NCBI GenBank assembly: GCA_964555645.1
Contig: CAZKTA010000004.1
Span: 1 to 64,000 of the forward strand
DNA from: DTLC01 sp964555645
GTDB lineage: Bacteria; Verrucomicrobiota; Verrucomicrobiia; Limisphaerales; DTLC01
Length of the DNA: 64,000 nt
Direction: 5' to 3'
Of the stretch, positions 52,088-61,489 are shown piece by piece; the stretch's first letter is position 1; every line of letters starts with the position of its first letter. Under the pieces are notes generated by a model that saw only the letters and a program-made list of their open reading frames with translations, searched no databases and was not told where the DNA came from. The translations under genes were made by a program, and so were the position numbers.

Positions 52088-54334
52088 ATGCGCTCTGACA
52101 CAATCAAAAAAGGTATCGAACGCGCCCCGCACCGCGCGTTGCTCCGTGCAACCGGCGCAATCGAGTCGGAGGCTGATTTCGATAAACCGTTTGTTGCAAT
52201 TTGCTGTTCGCACACGGATTGCATCCCCGGACACGTCCACTTGGATGAAGTTGCAAAACTGCTGAAGAAATTTGTCCGGCAGTTCGGCGGCGTGCCATTT
52301 GTATTTCATACAATTGGTATTGACGACGGCATCGCAATGGGCCACTCGGGCATGAAATACTCGCTGCCATCGCGCGAGTTAATTGCCGATTGCGTCGAAA
52401 GCATGGTTAAAGCCCACTGTTTCGACGGCATGATTTGCGTGCCGAACTGCGACAAGATCATCCCCGGCATGCTCATGGCGGCCATGCGCGTGAACATACC
52501 GACCGTGTTTGTCAGTGGCGGGCCGATGGCAGCCGGTGTGTTGCAACGCGCACCCAAGCCGGGTGTGCCCGAGCCGCTTAGACCGGCAGGGGCGGCTTCG
52601 GACCTGATCTCGGTTTTTCAGGGTATAGGCAAGTTGCAAGCGGGCTCGATTAGCCCTGATGAACTTGCTAGGCTCGAACAGACATCTTGCCCGACCTGCG
52701 GATCGTGTTCCGGCATGTTCACGGCGAACTCGATGAACTGTCTGTGCGAGGCGCTTGGCATGGCATTGCCCGGCAATGGCACAATCTTGGCCACGTCAAT
52801 TGAACGTGAGGCACTGTATGAATGGGCCGCGCGCCAGATAATGCAATTGATCAACTTGGACCTCAAACCGCGTGACATCGCAACGCGCGATGCGTTCGAC
52901 AATGCATTCACGCTGGACATGGCAATGGGCGGCTCGACAAACACGATCCTGCACGGTTTGGCTATTGCAAGAGAAGCTGGCATCGAATACGACATTGGTA
53001 GGATCGACGCGTTATCCCGGCGCGTGCCATGTCTGTGCAAGGTGTCACCGTCTTCGTCGTATCATATACAGGATGTGCATCGTGCTGGTGGGATTCACAC
53101 TATCCTTGGTGAACTTGCTCGGCTCGGTGTGATCAACACCGAATGCAAAACTGTTACAGGCAAGACAATCGGCCAAAACATAGCCGAGTGGGATGTGCGG
53201 GCCGGTACATGCACCGCATGGGCAAAAGTAGCCCAGGTGTCTGGGGCGTGTGTCCCACTTTCGCGTGACGGGGAAAACCTGAAAATGGCACTTAAACCTG
53301 TGTGGCTTGCCCCCGGCGACGAACGCGCGCTAACGTTGTGGCGGTTGGCTTGTGCAATAAACAGGTTGGCTTGGTCGGTTGCACAGGTGCTTTTCACCGA
53401 TGGCGCAACAATCACACTCGACACCGGCGAAGCGCGCTCGGGCGCATCAAACCTGACCGACCTGTTGAAACAGATGGTCACAAATGTTTCCGGCTCTGTG
53501 CGTGCCGAGCTGCGCATTTTGCGCGGTGCACCTGCAGTGGTGTTCTGGCAATACAATGCCGAGGGCGGTGCGCCGAGTTTGTTTGCCACGCTTACACAGG
53601 TGAAGGTCCGGAACTGGCGGGTCGGGCGCGGCGCGCTCTCGATGCGGCCGCGTTTGCCGGCAACAGATGAAACCGCAGGCGTCATCCCGTATGATGCTGC
53701 AGATGGTTTTGACCCGTTTGATTGTATTCGGACGTCTCAAACGGCTTATTCGCCGGATGGCGGGCTAGCGATCTTATTCGGTCAGCTAGCACCTCAGGGT
53801 GCAGTGGTCAAAACAGCAGGCATAAGCGAGCAGTTTAAGGCGCTGTGCGGGCCGGCGTTTGTGTTTGAGGGACCGTGCGTCATCTTCGAAAGCCAGGAAG
53901 ATGCGTGTGCGGGTATTCTTGCCGGTAAAGTGAAGCCTGGTGACGTGGTCGTGATCCGATACGAAGGTCCGCGTGGCGGCCCTGGGATGCAGGAAATGCT
54001 CTCGCCTACAAGTTACATCGTCGGCATGGGTTTAGGCGACAAGGTGGCACTAATCACGGACGGCCGATTCAGCGGCGGCACAGCCGGCGCATGCATCGGG
54101 CATGTGTCACCCGAAGCTGCTGAGGGCGGGCCCATTTGCCTGCTTAAGGATGGTGACAGGGTCCGTATAGATTTTCCCAATCGGCGCATTGACATACTGG
54201 TGCCTGCTGAAGAACTGGAGATGCGCCGGGCAAGCTGGCAACCGATCAGCCGGCCCGTGTCAAGCTGGCTGGCTCGGTACCGTCGGCTCGTGACAAACGC
54301 AAGCCAGGGCGCAATCCTCAAATTACCCGACTGA
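52088..54334 (+). CDS. ilvD: dihydroxy-acid dehydratase with about 175-residue internal insertion
   Basis: 748 residues against about 555-620 for the family. It dehydrates dihydroxy-isovalerate (and methylvalerate) to the keto acids of valine/leucine/isoleucine synthesis, using an Fe-S cluster. Candidate cluster cysteines: Cys45 (HTDCIPGHVHLD), Cys121 (NCDKIIPGMLMAA) and Cys207 (CGSCSGMFTANSMN); Asp122-Lys123 is the metal/carbamate pair. The C-terminal domain resumes at about 544 with YSPDGGLAILFGQLAPQGAVVK and contains GRFSGG and GHVSPEAAEGGP. Between GKTIGQNIAEW (358-368) and that point, where other IlvDs have about ten residues, lie about 175 residues of unknown origin. Base composition there matches the rest of the gene. 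Confidence 0.9.
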   Translation: MRSDTIKKGIERAPHRALLRATGAIESEADFDKPFVAICCSHTDCIPGHVHLDEVAKLLKKFVRQFGGVPFVFHTIGIDDGIAMGHSGMKYSLPSRELIADCVESMVKAHCFDGMICVPNCDKIIPGMLMAAMRVNIPTVFVSGGPMAAGVLQRAPKPGVPEPLRPAGAASDLISVFQGIGKLQAGSISPDELARLEQTSCPTCGSCSGMFTANSMNCLCEALGMALPGNGTILATSIEREALYEWAARQIMQLINLDLKPRDIATRDAFDNAFTLDMAMGGSTNTILHGLAIAREAGIEYDIGRIDALSRRVPCLCKVSPSSSYHIQDVHRAGGIHTILGELARLGVINTECKTVTGKTIGQNIAEWDVRAGTCTAWAKVAQVSGACVPLSRDGENLKMALKPVWLAPGDERALTLWRLACAINRLAWSVAQVLFTDGATITLDTGEARSGASNLTDLLKQMVTNVSGSVRAELRILRGAPAVVFWQYNAEGGAPSLFATLTQVKVRNWRVGRGALSMRPRLPATDETAGVIPYDAADGFDPFDCIRTSQTAYSPDGGLAILFGQLAPQGAVVKTAGISEQFKALCGPAFVFEGPCVIFESQEDACAGILAGKVKPGDVVVIRYEGPRGGPGMQEMLSPTSYIVGMGLGDKVALITDGRFSGGTAGACIGHVSPEAAEGGPICLLKDGDRVRIDFPNRRIDILVPAEELEMRRASWQPISRPVSSWLARYRRLVTNASQGAILKLPD

Positions 54335-54395
54335 CTACCACAAGCTCACGCCGCATAGAAGACCAGCACATTGCGCTGCACCTCATGTGCAAGTT

Positions 54396-54424
54396 GGGGT
54401 GTGCCTTTTGCTTTTCGACACCCC
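54396..54424. terminator. stem-loop between convergent ilvD and glucan phosphorylase genes
   Basis: GGGGTGT (54396-54402) pairs with ACACCCC (54418-54424) across a 15-base pyrimidine-rich loop. It sits between two converging genes and could end transcription from both sides, though there is no good T-run after either arm. Confidence 0.3.
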
Positions 54425-54442
54425 GATTACTAGCTGGCCAAT

Positions 54443-56692
54443 TCAACCCTGGCTCCTTTCAGTGGCCGACGATTCCGGCAAAGGCCGCTTTGCGAGATAA
54501 TACTTCTGCGTGTATTCTTGTACCATGCGCCAAGTGTTAAACCGTGGCACAATAGTCACAAATGCGCGTCGGATCTTTTGTAGCCAGCGGCGCGGGATGC
54601 CCTGTTCATCACGGTCGTAAAAGCACGGTATAACCTCCTCGGTCAACACGCGATACAAGTTCTCGGCGTCAATTTTGTCCTGTTCTTCGACTGACTCCAC
54701 GTGTGTATCTTGGCCGATTGCGAAGCCGTTTGTGCCGTCGTATGCCTCGCGCCACCAACCATCGAGTATGCTCAGGTTCAGACAACCGTTTAGTGCGGCT
54801 TTCATGCCGCTAGTGCCGCAGGCCTCGAGCGGCCGGCGCGGTGTGTTTAGCCACACATCACAGCCGGAGACCATCTGGCGCGCCACGTGCACATCGTAGT
54901 TTTCGATGAACACAAGATGCCCCTGCAACGGACTGAATTTGCTCAGGTGAATGATGTATTGAATGAACCGTTTGCCGTCGTAATCGCGCGGATGCGCTTT
55001 CCCGGCGAAGATGAATTGGATCGGCCGTTTTTTGTCGCGGGCAAGTTTTACGATGTTTTCAAGCTGGTGAAACACAAGCGGCGCGCGCTTGTACGTGGCG
55101 AACCTGCGGGCAAAGCCGATGGTAAGCGCGTCCGGGTTCAGCAGCGCGTCAAACCGGATGTAATCGCCGTACGTAGAGCCGTGTTGCTGGCGCAGCAATC
55201 GTCTTCGGGCAAACTCGATCAGTTCACGGCGCAGGTTATACCTGAAGGCCCAAAGTTCTTCGTCGGAAACAAACTCAGGGTCGGCCAACCGTTCCCAGAA
55301 CTCGGGCAAATTGATGAGCTGCTTCCATTCCGTGCGCAGTTGTGATTCGCGATCGGCATTGTCTTTTTCCGGGGGAGCACTTGATGCATTGTACCATTCG
55401 GCGAGCTTACGTTGCCAGAAACGTGCAACTGCGCCTTTCATCCAACCCAAAACATGCACGCCGTTTGTGATGTGGCCGATGGGCACCTGTTCAACGGTCT
55501 TATCGGGCCAAAGACAATGCCACATACGCCGTGTCACGCGCTCATGCAGTTCACTGACTGCGTTTGCAGCGCCGGCAAGCCGCAGGCCGAACACCGTCAT
55601 GCAAAACGGTTCGACAGGGTTTTTCGGTTCGACCCTGCCAAGCTCGACAAGCGCATGAAACGGTAGCTTCCACTCGGCGCAATACCTATGCAGTGCGTAT
55701 TCGAGCAGCTCGATGCTGAACCTGTCATGGCCGGCTTCGACCGGCGTGTGCGTTGTAAAGATGCATTTGTTGCGAACAGCCCGGATTGCATCATGAAAGT
55801 TCAGTCCTTCGGCGAGTTTTTCACGCAACAGTTCAAGCGCAACAAATGTAGTGTGTCCTTCGTTGAGATGATACACCGTGGGGCGAATGCCCAATGCGCG
55901 TAGCAGCCGTACACCGCCTATGCCGAGCAATAGTTCCTGCATCACCCGAGTTGTGCTGTCGCCGCCGTACACGTGCAGTGTCAGGTCACGGTAAAGTTGT
56001 TCATTTTCAGTTCGGTTTGTGTCCAACAGGTAAACCTGTGCGCGGCCAACATCAACCCGCCACGCGTGAAAGTCTGCTTTGCCCATCCCAAGCTCGACAC
56101 TGCACACGAGCGGTTTACCGGTTGCATCCAGTACGGGCTGAACCGGCAACGCAGCCGGGTTCAATACATTGTAGTATTCACTCTGCCAGTTGTTGGGGTC
56201 TATTGCCTGCTGGAAATACCCCTCACGATAAAAAAGGCTAACACCAACAAACCCTAGCCCGAGGTCACTCGCCGAGCGCGTATGATCACCCGCAAGCACG
56301 CCTAAACCGCCTGCTGCAATTGGTAGGGTCTCGTGAAATCCGACCTCAGCTGAAAAGTACGCAACTGGGTTTGTCAAAAGCGCAGATGCATTTGTCTTTG
56401 CCCAAGTATCGGCCTGCTGCATGTACTGGTCGAATGCAGCAACCACATTTCGCGCACGCATGGCTAACTCGGGTGTCTGAAGCCGCACACGCAGTTCGTA
56501 CTCGGACACCTCGCGCAGCACCGCAACTGCATTGTGGTACAAGTTTTGCCAGCAACGCGGTGATAGCTCACGAAACAGTTCCTGCGCTTCGTAATCCCAT
56601 GTCCACCACAGGTTCCGTGCAACCCTGTGGATGTTTTCCACAAGACGGTTGACTTCTTCCCGCCCGAGCGGGATTAGTGCATTTCGTCCCAT
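54443..56692 (-). CDS. alpha-glucan phosphorylase with N-terminal DUF3417
   Basis: 749 residues. It phosphorolyses glycogen or maltodextrin to glucose-1-phosphate using PLP. The N-terminal about 110 residues (HRVARNLWWTWDYEAQELF) are the DUF3417 cap found in the short bacterial/archaeal GT35 subgroup. Core motifs: YFSAEVGFHETLPIAAGGLG (near 112-131), HLNEGHTTFVALE (near 275), FARRFATYKRAPL, and the PLP region RPLEACGTSGMKAALNG with the Schiff-base lysine. The final about 50 residues contain RFNTWRMVQEYTQKYY, typical for the group. It stands alone here; no other glycogen genes are in the window. Confidence 0.93.
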   Translation of the reverse strand: MGRNALIPLGREEVNRLVENIHRVARNLWWTWDYEAQELFRELSPRCWQNLYHNAVAVLREVSEYELRVRLQTPELAMRARNVVAAFDQYMQQADTWAKTNASALLTNPVAYFSAEVGFHETLPIAAGGLGVLAGDHTRSASDLGLGFVGVSLFYREGYFQQAIDPNNWQSEYYNVLNPAALPVQPVLDATGKPLVCSVELGMGKADFHAWRVDVGRAQVYLLDTNRTENEQLYRDLTLHVYGGDSTTRVMQELLLGIGGVRLLRALGIRPTVYHLNEGHTTFVALELLREKLAEGLNFHDAIRAVRNKCIFTTHTPVEAGHDRFSIELLEYALHRYCAEWKLPFHALVELGRVEPKNPVEPFCMTVFGLRLAGAANAVSELHERVTRRMWHCLWPDKTVEQVPIGHITNGVHVLGWMKGAVARFWQRKLAEWYNASSAPPEKDNADRESQLRTEWKQLINLPEFWERLADPEFVSDEELWAFRYNLRRELIEFARRRLLRQQHGSTYGDYIRFDALLNPDALTIGFARRFATYKRAPLVFHQLENIVKLARDKKRPIQFIFAGKAHPRDYDGKRFIQYIIHLSKFSPLQGHLVFIENYDVHVARQMVSGCDVWLNTPRRPLEACGTSGMKAALNGCLNLSILDGWWREAYDGTNGFAIGQDTHVESVEEQDKIDAENLYRVLTEEVIPCFYDRDEQGIPRRWLQKIRRAFVTIVPRFNTWRMVQEYTQKYYLAKRPLPESSATERSQG

Positions 56693-56890
56693 ACATCACT
56701 AAAACCAACTCAAAAGCCCCAACTCGAACCTACGAGCGGGCAACGGGCAAGGACGGTAGTTGTACGTTGCGCGCACGGCAAATCATTTTTCATTGTGTCC
56801 TGGTTAACAAACTGCACAGTTGCTCGACTGCAAGTCCCGTGCCCGGGAAAGCCTGCTGGGTTTAGTTGGCCAATTCCAGCACAGTTTGGC

Positions 56891-58465
56891 TCAATGCCTT
56901 ACACCGGGGCGGAGCAGTTCGGCGCCCGGCCTCGGCTGGCCGCGGTCAGCCTTTGGTGGTGCAGGAGTCGGCTTGCGCTGGTAACTGACGACCGGGCTTG
57001 CGTTACCGAATCGGTCAATTTGCCTAATGCAAATCACGTCCGGCGCCGGTCTAGCCAATGTAAATGTCCGGACTGTGCCAGGGAAAATCTTTGTCTCCCA
57101 TTCCGTGCTTGTCTTAGTTTGCACTAACCACAACCAAAGCGCCGCAGGGCTGTTATGTGCAGGTTGCACTGTAACTTGCACAGTGGTGCTTGTGGTTCTG
57201 ATCCCTACTGCGGGTCTGGCTGGGCGTATGGTGTTTGCCCACGACAGACCCGGCACAAGAGCAGCTTGACTGTAAAAATTCACCCGAAGAACATCAGCTA
57301 TTCCACCCCCATTATCCGTAAGCCGCTTGATATGGTAGTGGATGTGCCCGGTTGCACCCGGTTGCGCGCGTACAAGCCGCACCTGATTCACCAGTTCGTC
57401 GGCTGGCCAGCTTTCACCGACCTTGGCTGTGTACAGGCCCGGCCACAGATGCCTGCTGCGCACGTTCTGTTCACTCCACCAACGCAGCAGCACCGGGAAA
57501 CTTTGCTCGCGCGCCTCAATACGCCAGTACAATTGCGGCGCCAAATAGTCAACCCAGCCGTTTTGCAGCCATGCGCGTGCATCAGCGTACAGTGCCGAAT
57601 AACTGTCCAGCCCGCGAACTTGCGGGGGATGACCTGAGCGCCAAATGCCAATCGGGCTGACACCGAACTTGACCCACGATTTCGTGGCCTTGATGCTACG
57701 GTAAACTTCCTCGATGAACATGTTCACGTTTTGTCGGCGCCAATCTGCACGGCTTAACCCGCTGCGCGCACCGTGTCGTGTCCAGCTTGATTCGTCCGGG
57801 AACTCAAGTGCGCGGCCAGAAGCATCGCGTTCGGGATAAGGATAGAAATAGTCGTCAAAGTGCACTCCATCTATGTCGTAGCGCCGTACCACATCCAGCA
57901 CCACAGCCAGTACATGCGCGCGTGCATCGGGTTCGCCAGGGTCTAGCCACAACTGGTTGCCATACTTGCGGACGAGCCTCGGGTGCGTCCGGCTGATGTG
58001 GTTGGATGCGACCGGCGACCTAGATGATGCATGCAGAGCGCGGAACGGATTGAACCACGCGTGCAGTTCAAGGCCGCGTTTGTGCGCTTCTTCAACCGCG
58101 AACGCAAGCGGGTCATAAAACGGCTTGGGTGCACGGCCCATCGTGCCTGTCAGATACTCCGACCACGGTTCAACCCGCGAAGCATAGAAAGCGTCACATG
58201 CAGGTCTGATCTGCAGGATTATTGCGTTGAGCCCGAGCGCAACAGCGCGGTCCATAATGGCTCTAAGCTCGGCCTTTTGCTCGGCTGTGCTTAGGCCTTT
58301 CTTCGACGGCCACGCAATGTTGTTGACCGTCGGCACCCACGCACCACGAAACTCACGCATTGGTTCCGGCGGCGTAACTTTCACCGGCTCATAAACCGGC
58401 GTGTGTGCAGCCGCACATAACCGCACAGTCCCAACCACCATGACCGATGCAACAAACCAGCGCAT
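56891..58465 (-). CDS. secreted GHL10-type glycoside hydrolase
   Basis: 524 residues from ATG 58465, chosen for its signal peptide (MRWFVASVMVVGTVRLCAAA); the frame extends upstream to 58681 without such features. The barrel begins EFRGAWVPTVNNIAWPS, then ALGLNAIILQIRPACDAFY, GLELHAWFNPFRA and DIDGVHFDDYFYPYP, the hallmark blocks of GHL10 (DUF187) proteins; the HFDDYF acidic pair is the presumed catalytic site. The C-terminal about 90 residues are a fibronectin-like beta domain. Relatives cleave peptidoglycan glycan or other extracellular polysaccharides. It is 198 bases downstream of the phosphorylase gene, same strand. Confidence 0.9.
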   Translation of the reverse strand: MRWFVASVMVVGTVRLCAAAHTPVYEPVKVTPPEPMREFRGAWVPTVNNIAWPSKKGLSTAEQKAELRAIMDRAVALGLNAIILQIRPACDAFYASRVEPWSEYLTGTMGRAPKPFYDPLAFAVEEAHKRGLELHAWFNPFRALHASSRSPVASNHISRTHPRLVRKYGNQLWLDPGEPDARAHVLAVVLDVVRRYDIDGVHFDDYFYPYPERDASGRALEFPDESSWTRHGARSGLSRADWRRQNVNMFIEEVYRSIKATKSWVKFGVSPIGIWRSGHPPQVRGLDSYSALYADARAWLQNGWVDYLAPQLYWRIEAREQSFPVLLRWWSEQNVRSRHLWPGLYTAKVGESWPADELVNQVRLVRAQPGATGHIHYHIKRLTDNGGGIADVLRVNFYSQAALVPGLSWANTIRPARPAVGIRTTSTTVQVTVQPAHNSPAALWLWLVQTKTSTEWETKIFPGTVRTFTLARPAPDVICIRQIDRFGNASPVVSYQRKPTPAPPKADRGQPRPGAELLRPGVRH

Positions 58466-58736
58466 GTAAACCGTGAAAAAAACGCACGCACAATCTGGCC
58501 TACCCCAACCACTTTTTGCAAAGATATTCAGCCTTTTTGAGGTTAACCGATGTGCAATGAGCAACGAGGCCAAATCTCGGCCGTGAGCGCGTTTGTTAGA
58601 AGCACGAATCTGGAAATCTGAAATTCGATTTGTTACCTCGCAAACATGCCGCGCCAGCGTTTCGATCCCAAGCCCGCTCATTTTGACCCTGCCTTTTCAG
58701 ATGGCTGTGGAACTGCACCGTGGCCGTGTTTTGGAC

Positions 58737-59570
58737 TCACGCCAAGGGTAGGGTTGTTCCGGCGCGGGTAAGTTCATCGTGCAGGCTGAGGACAAGTTGC
58801 ACGTCCGGATGAACATCGCGGCTGCTGAGTGTGCGGATCAAATGGCATGTTGCCCATTCCGAGCAGGACTGTTCGTATTTGGCCTGCCATTTGTTGAATT
58901 GTTTTTCGCGTTTTGTATCAGGAAAAGGCCAGCGTGTGGGCGGTTTTTCAATACCACAGCGCCATGGTTTAGGGGTGAGTCGTGCGCGAAAACATTTCTG
59001 TCTCCGACACAGTTTGCGGTAAAGCAGGTCTGCGCCAAGTGTCTCGAACACAGCGTTTGTAACATCGGCATCGGGTTCGAATAGGGCGTGCGTGGTCATC
59101 AAGCGTAGCCCGGCGCGCGTGCGGTAAATTCGCCAGCCCCAGCTCCGGTTGTCATGTGCCCATGTTTCCGCCTTTTTGATCACATCGGCTGCCGGGTCTG
59201 GCGCAGGACCGATTTCAGGTTTGCCGAACAGTTTTCTGAAAAAGCCACCTGAACGTTTTGGCTGGGGCAGATCAACATCCACAAACATCACGCGTGCGGT
59301 GTTCAGCACGAGGCTGCCGTATGAATTGCGCGTTATAACGGCTGCAAGGTTGCCCGTGCGATTTTTGATTTCACGCAGGACAGGCTCGCGAAACGGACGC
59401 TCAGGATAACCGTAGCCACGCTCGAGGATGTCGCCTGCACGAAACCGGTCGGCGAGCTTCTGGGCCGCTTGATTTGCAATGGCCAGTGCTTCTTCGAAGC
59501 TGCGATGTGACCAACGCCAGCAATAGAAACCATCGTGTGTGCCTTTGGCCCAGTACGGTGGAAAGTCCAT
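58737..59570 (-). CDS. conserved hypothetical protein
   Basis: 277 residues, no signal peptide or membrane segment. Features that look conserved: GYGYPERPFREPVLREI (about 52-68), NTARVMFVDVDLPQP (about 90-104, a strand with acidic DVD), WGWRIYRTRAGLRLMTTHALF (about 142-162), and a Cys/Arg-rich segment LCRRQKCFRARLTPKPWRCG (about 188-207). I remember similar proteins of unknown function in other environmental bacteria. The DVD strand and the basic cluster recall nucleotide-handling folds, but this is speculation. It is a single gene. Confidence 0.72.
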   Translation of the reverse strand: MDFPPYWAKGTHDGFYCWRWSHRSFEEALAIANQAAQKLADRFRAGDILERGYGYPERPFREPVLREIKNRTGNLAAVITRNSYGSLVLNTARVMFVDVDLPQPKRSGGFFRKLFGKPEIGPAPDPAADVIKKAETWAHDNRSWGWRIYRTRAGLRLMTTHALFEPDADVTNAVFETLGADLLYRKLCRRQKCFRARLTPKPWRCGIEKPPTRWPFPDTKREKQFNKWQAKYEQSCSEWATCHLIRTLSSRDVHPDVQLVLSLHDELTRAGTTLPLA

Positions 59571-59886
59571 GTACAGAGCCTAATTGGGAACAGCGCTGCT
59601 TCACAAGGACAATTTTGTTTACTGCCAGTTAAATGGCTGTGGCATCAGGCGGGGTAGTTGGGCTGATGCATGATAGATGCAACAACAGGCATGAACAGCG
59701 AGACAATCACGCTCACAATTAGCTACAGCGTGCTTGCAAACCATGTTCTGCTGATGGTCGTCAACCTGCCGATAATCCGTCCCCAAGCCGCGGAACAATA
59801 AACTATCTAAGGCTGCGACCAAAGGCCGCCGTAACTGGCCAAATTTCTGTTGACAATTCGGGGGAAAATAAGATAATGCACACATA
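59571..59886. other. divergent intergenic region
   Basis: About 316 bases containing the promoter at 59850-59877. No gene or RNA was otherwise recognised. Confidence 0.5.
59850..59877 (+). promoter_or_regulatory. sigma-70-type promoter of 59887 gene
   Basis: TTGACA (59850-59855), a 16-base spacer and GATAAT (59872-59877). The start codon is at 59887, so initiation would fall about three bases before it, giving a leaderless or nearly leaderless mRNA. Confidence 0.65.
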
Positions 59887-61125
59887 ATGAGCGGTGACTT
59901 GAGAACTGCCGTTACCACAGTCTGTGCAGTTCTGGCCGTGTCTGCTCCTGGGTTGATTAAGGCTGGTGAGCCGGTCTCATCAACCGACCTACTTAGCAGG
60001 TCAATACTTTCGGGCCCGCCTGGAGTCGAGGATTTCAATGCCAAAGCAAGTTACTCGGGTGGCTGGATGAATTCAGCCGAAGGACATAACTTCGATGCAA
60101 GCATTTCGCTGCCCGTGTCGCATACGTTCGGGTTCCAGGCCGACGGTTTGTACAGTCGGATCAGCGGCTTGGATTTCTACGGCGGTGCGGGGCACTTATT
60201 CTGGCGCAATCCCGACATTGGTCTTTTTGGGGTGACAGGTGGTTTTGTTTCACGTAGCGGGGTTGACACGTTCCAGATCGGTGCCGAGGCGGAATACTAT
60301 TTTGGGCGGTTCAGCTTTGGCGCTTTTGCCGGTGTGGGTCGGATTGCCTACGACAGGCCAGTGCCTTTTATTGAGACTGAGCCTACCCGGTTTGTTGGCA
60401 GCCTCAGAACCGATTGGTACCCGTTTGACGATTTGCGCTTAGGCGCATGTTACATCACGGCGTTCGAAAACAACCTCGCCAAAGGCGAGATCGAGTTTCA
60501 GACGCCGATATCCGGCCTGGCCTTGACCGCTGAAGGCGCAATCGGTAACAATGACTACGATCACGTGCTGTTTGGCGTACGTTACTATTTCGGGGCCAAA
60601 AAAAATTTGTGTGACCGACACCGCCGCCTTGACCCACGCAGTCTTATGCCGCAAATACTGCACAGCCTCGGCCTGTACGGAGCAGAATACAATCGCAAAG
60701 CTAAGGCGTATTTCACTCAACTGTCTAGGAGTCGAGGTTACAGCCACAGTTATGGGAGCAGTCTCGTTTATAGTCGGTACAGCGTGAGTAGCAGTGTTGA
60801 CATTTTGTCGCCGGAGAACGTGGTAATTCGTGAATTCGAGGTACGACCCTTGCCACCAGAATTGGTAATGCCACCAATTCCCCCAAACGACATTCCCCCA
60901 GAAATCGACCCTATATTTGGGCCGGGTGGCACAGTGAGAGGAACGGAAAGAACAAGGAATTACAGACAATTCACGCGAGGAGAGTATGCACCATTTCCGC
61001 CCAGTAAGATCTCCAAGGGAACGGTAATCTTCCCCCCTGTATTTTTACCAGATGTGATTTCTTATGGCGACATAATTCGTTTTGTCCCGTTGGAACCCGG
61101 AGAGTCAATTGAACCTCGACCATAG
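59887..61125 (+). CDS. putative outer-membrane beta-barrel protein
   Basis: 412 residues; signal peptide about 5-27 (ending IKAG). Residues about 45-240 alternate in short aromatic-ended strands (GFQADGLYSRISGLDFYGGA, AEYYFGRFSFGAFAGVGRIAY, HVLFGVRYYFGAKK), as in small porin-like barrels; the VRYYFG end resembles a barrel terminus. The remaining about 170 residues are Ser/Arg- then Pro-rich (ELVMPPIPPNDIPPEIDP) and probably extend from the membrane. It is a strain-specific-looking gene with its own strong promoter. Confidence 0.68.
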   Translation: MSGDLRTAVTTVCAVLAVSAPGLIKAGEPVSSTDLLSRSILSGPPGVEDFNAKASYSGGWMNSAEGHNFDASISLPVSHTFGFQADGLYSRISGLDFYGGAGHLFWRNPDIGLFGVTGGFVSRSGVDTFQIGAEAEYYFGRFSFGAFAGVGRIAYDRPVPFIETEPTRFVGSLRTDWYPFDDLRLGACYITAFENNLAKGEIEFQTPISGLALTAEGAIGNNDYDHVLFGVRYYFGAKKNLCDRHRRLDPRSLMPQILHSLGLYGAEYNRKAKAYFTQLSRSRGYSHSYGSSLVYSRYSVSSSVDILSPENVVIREFEVRPLPPELVMPPIPPNDIPPEIDPIFGPGGTVRGTERTRNYRQFTRGEYAPFPPSKISKGTVIFPPVFLPDVISYGDIIRFVPLEPGESIEPRP

Positions 61126-61489
61126 GCTGGCGAGGCCGGTGCAGGTGGGTTGTTTTAACAACACGCTTTAGCTGTGTTTGCTCAGCCTTGCCAGTTGCAG
61201 CGGAAGGTTAGCCATCGGGTTCAAAACAAATGAACCAGGTTTTTGGTTCAGCAGGTGTAACGGCATGTCGAAAAACTTCGCCCAGGCGCGGTGTAAACGA
61301 GAAGTTCTCCCTGGCTTTAGCAACTCCAGAGTGAATATTTGCGGTTGTTTGTTAATACGGGCTTTTGACTCTTAACTTTAGCGGAGGCTATAGCGAATCG
61401 AACAGTTAAATACGGCTTGCGATTCTGGCATTGAGGTGTTTGGTTTTTTGCTATAGCAGGGACAAAAACAATTTAAATCGCGAGCGAAA
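61126..61489. other. intergenic region, no gene seen
   Basis: About 364 bases. A small stem GAACCA/TGGTTC occurs near 61230-61250; no gene was recognised. Confidence 0.4.

Noticed and set aside
53190..53715. Intein in ilvD
   Set aside because: The insert lacks splice-junction residues (Cys/Ser start with His-Asn end) and the TxxH block, and is too long-established in composition; a domain insertion fits better.
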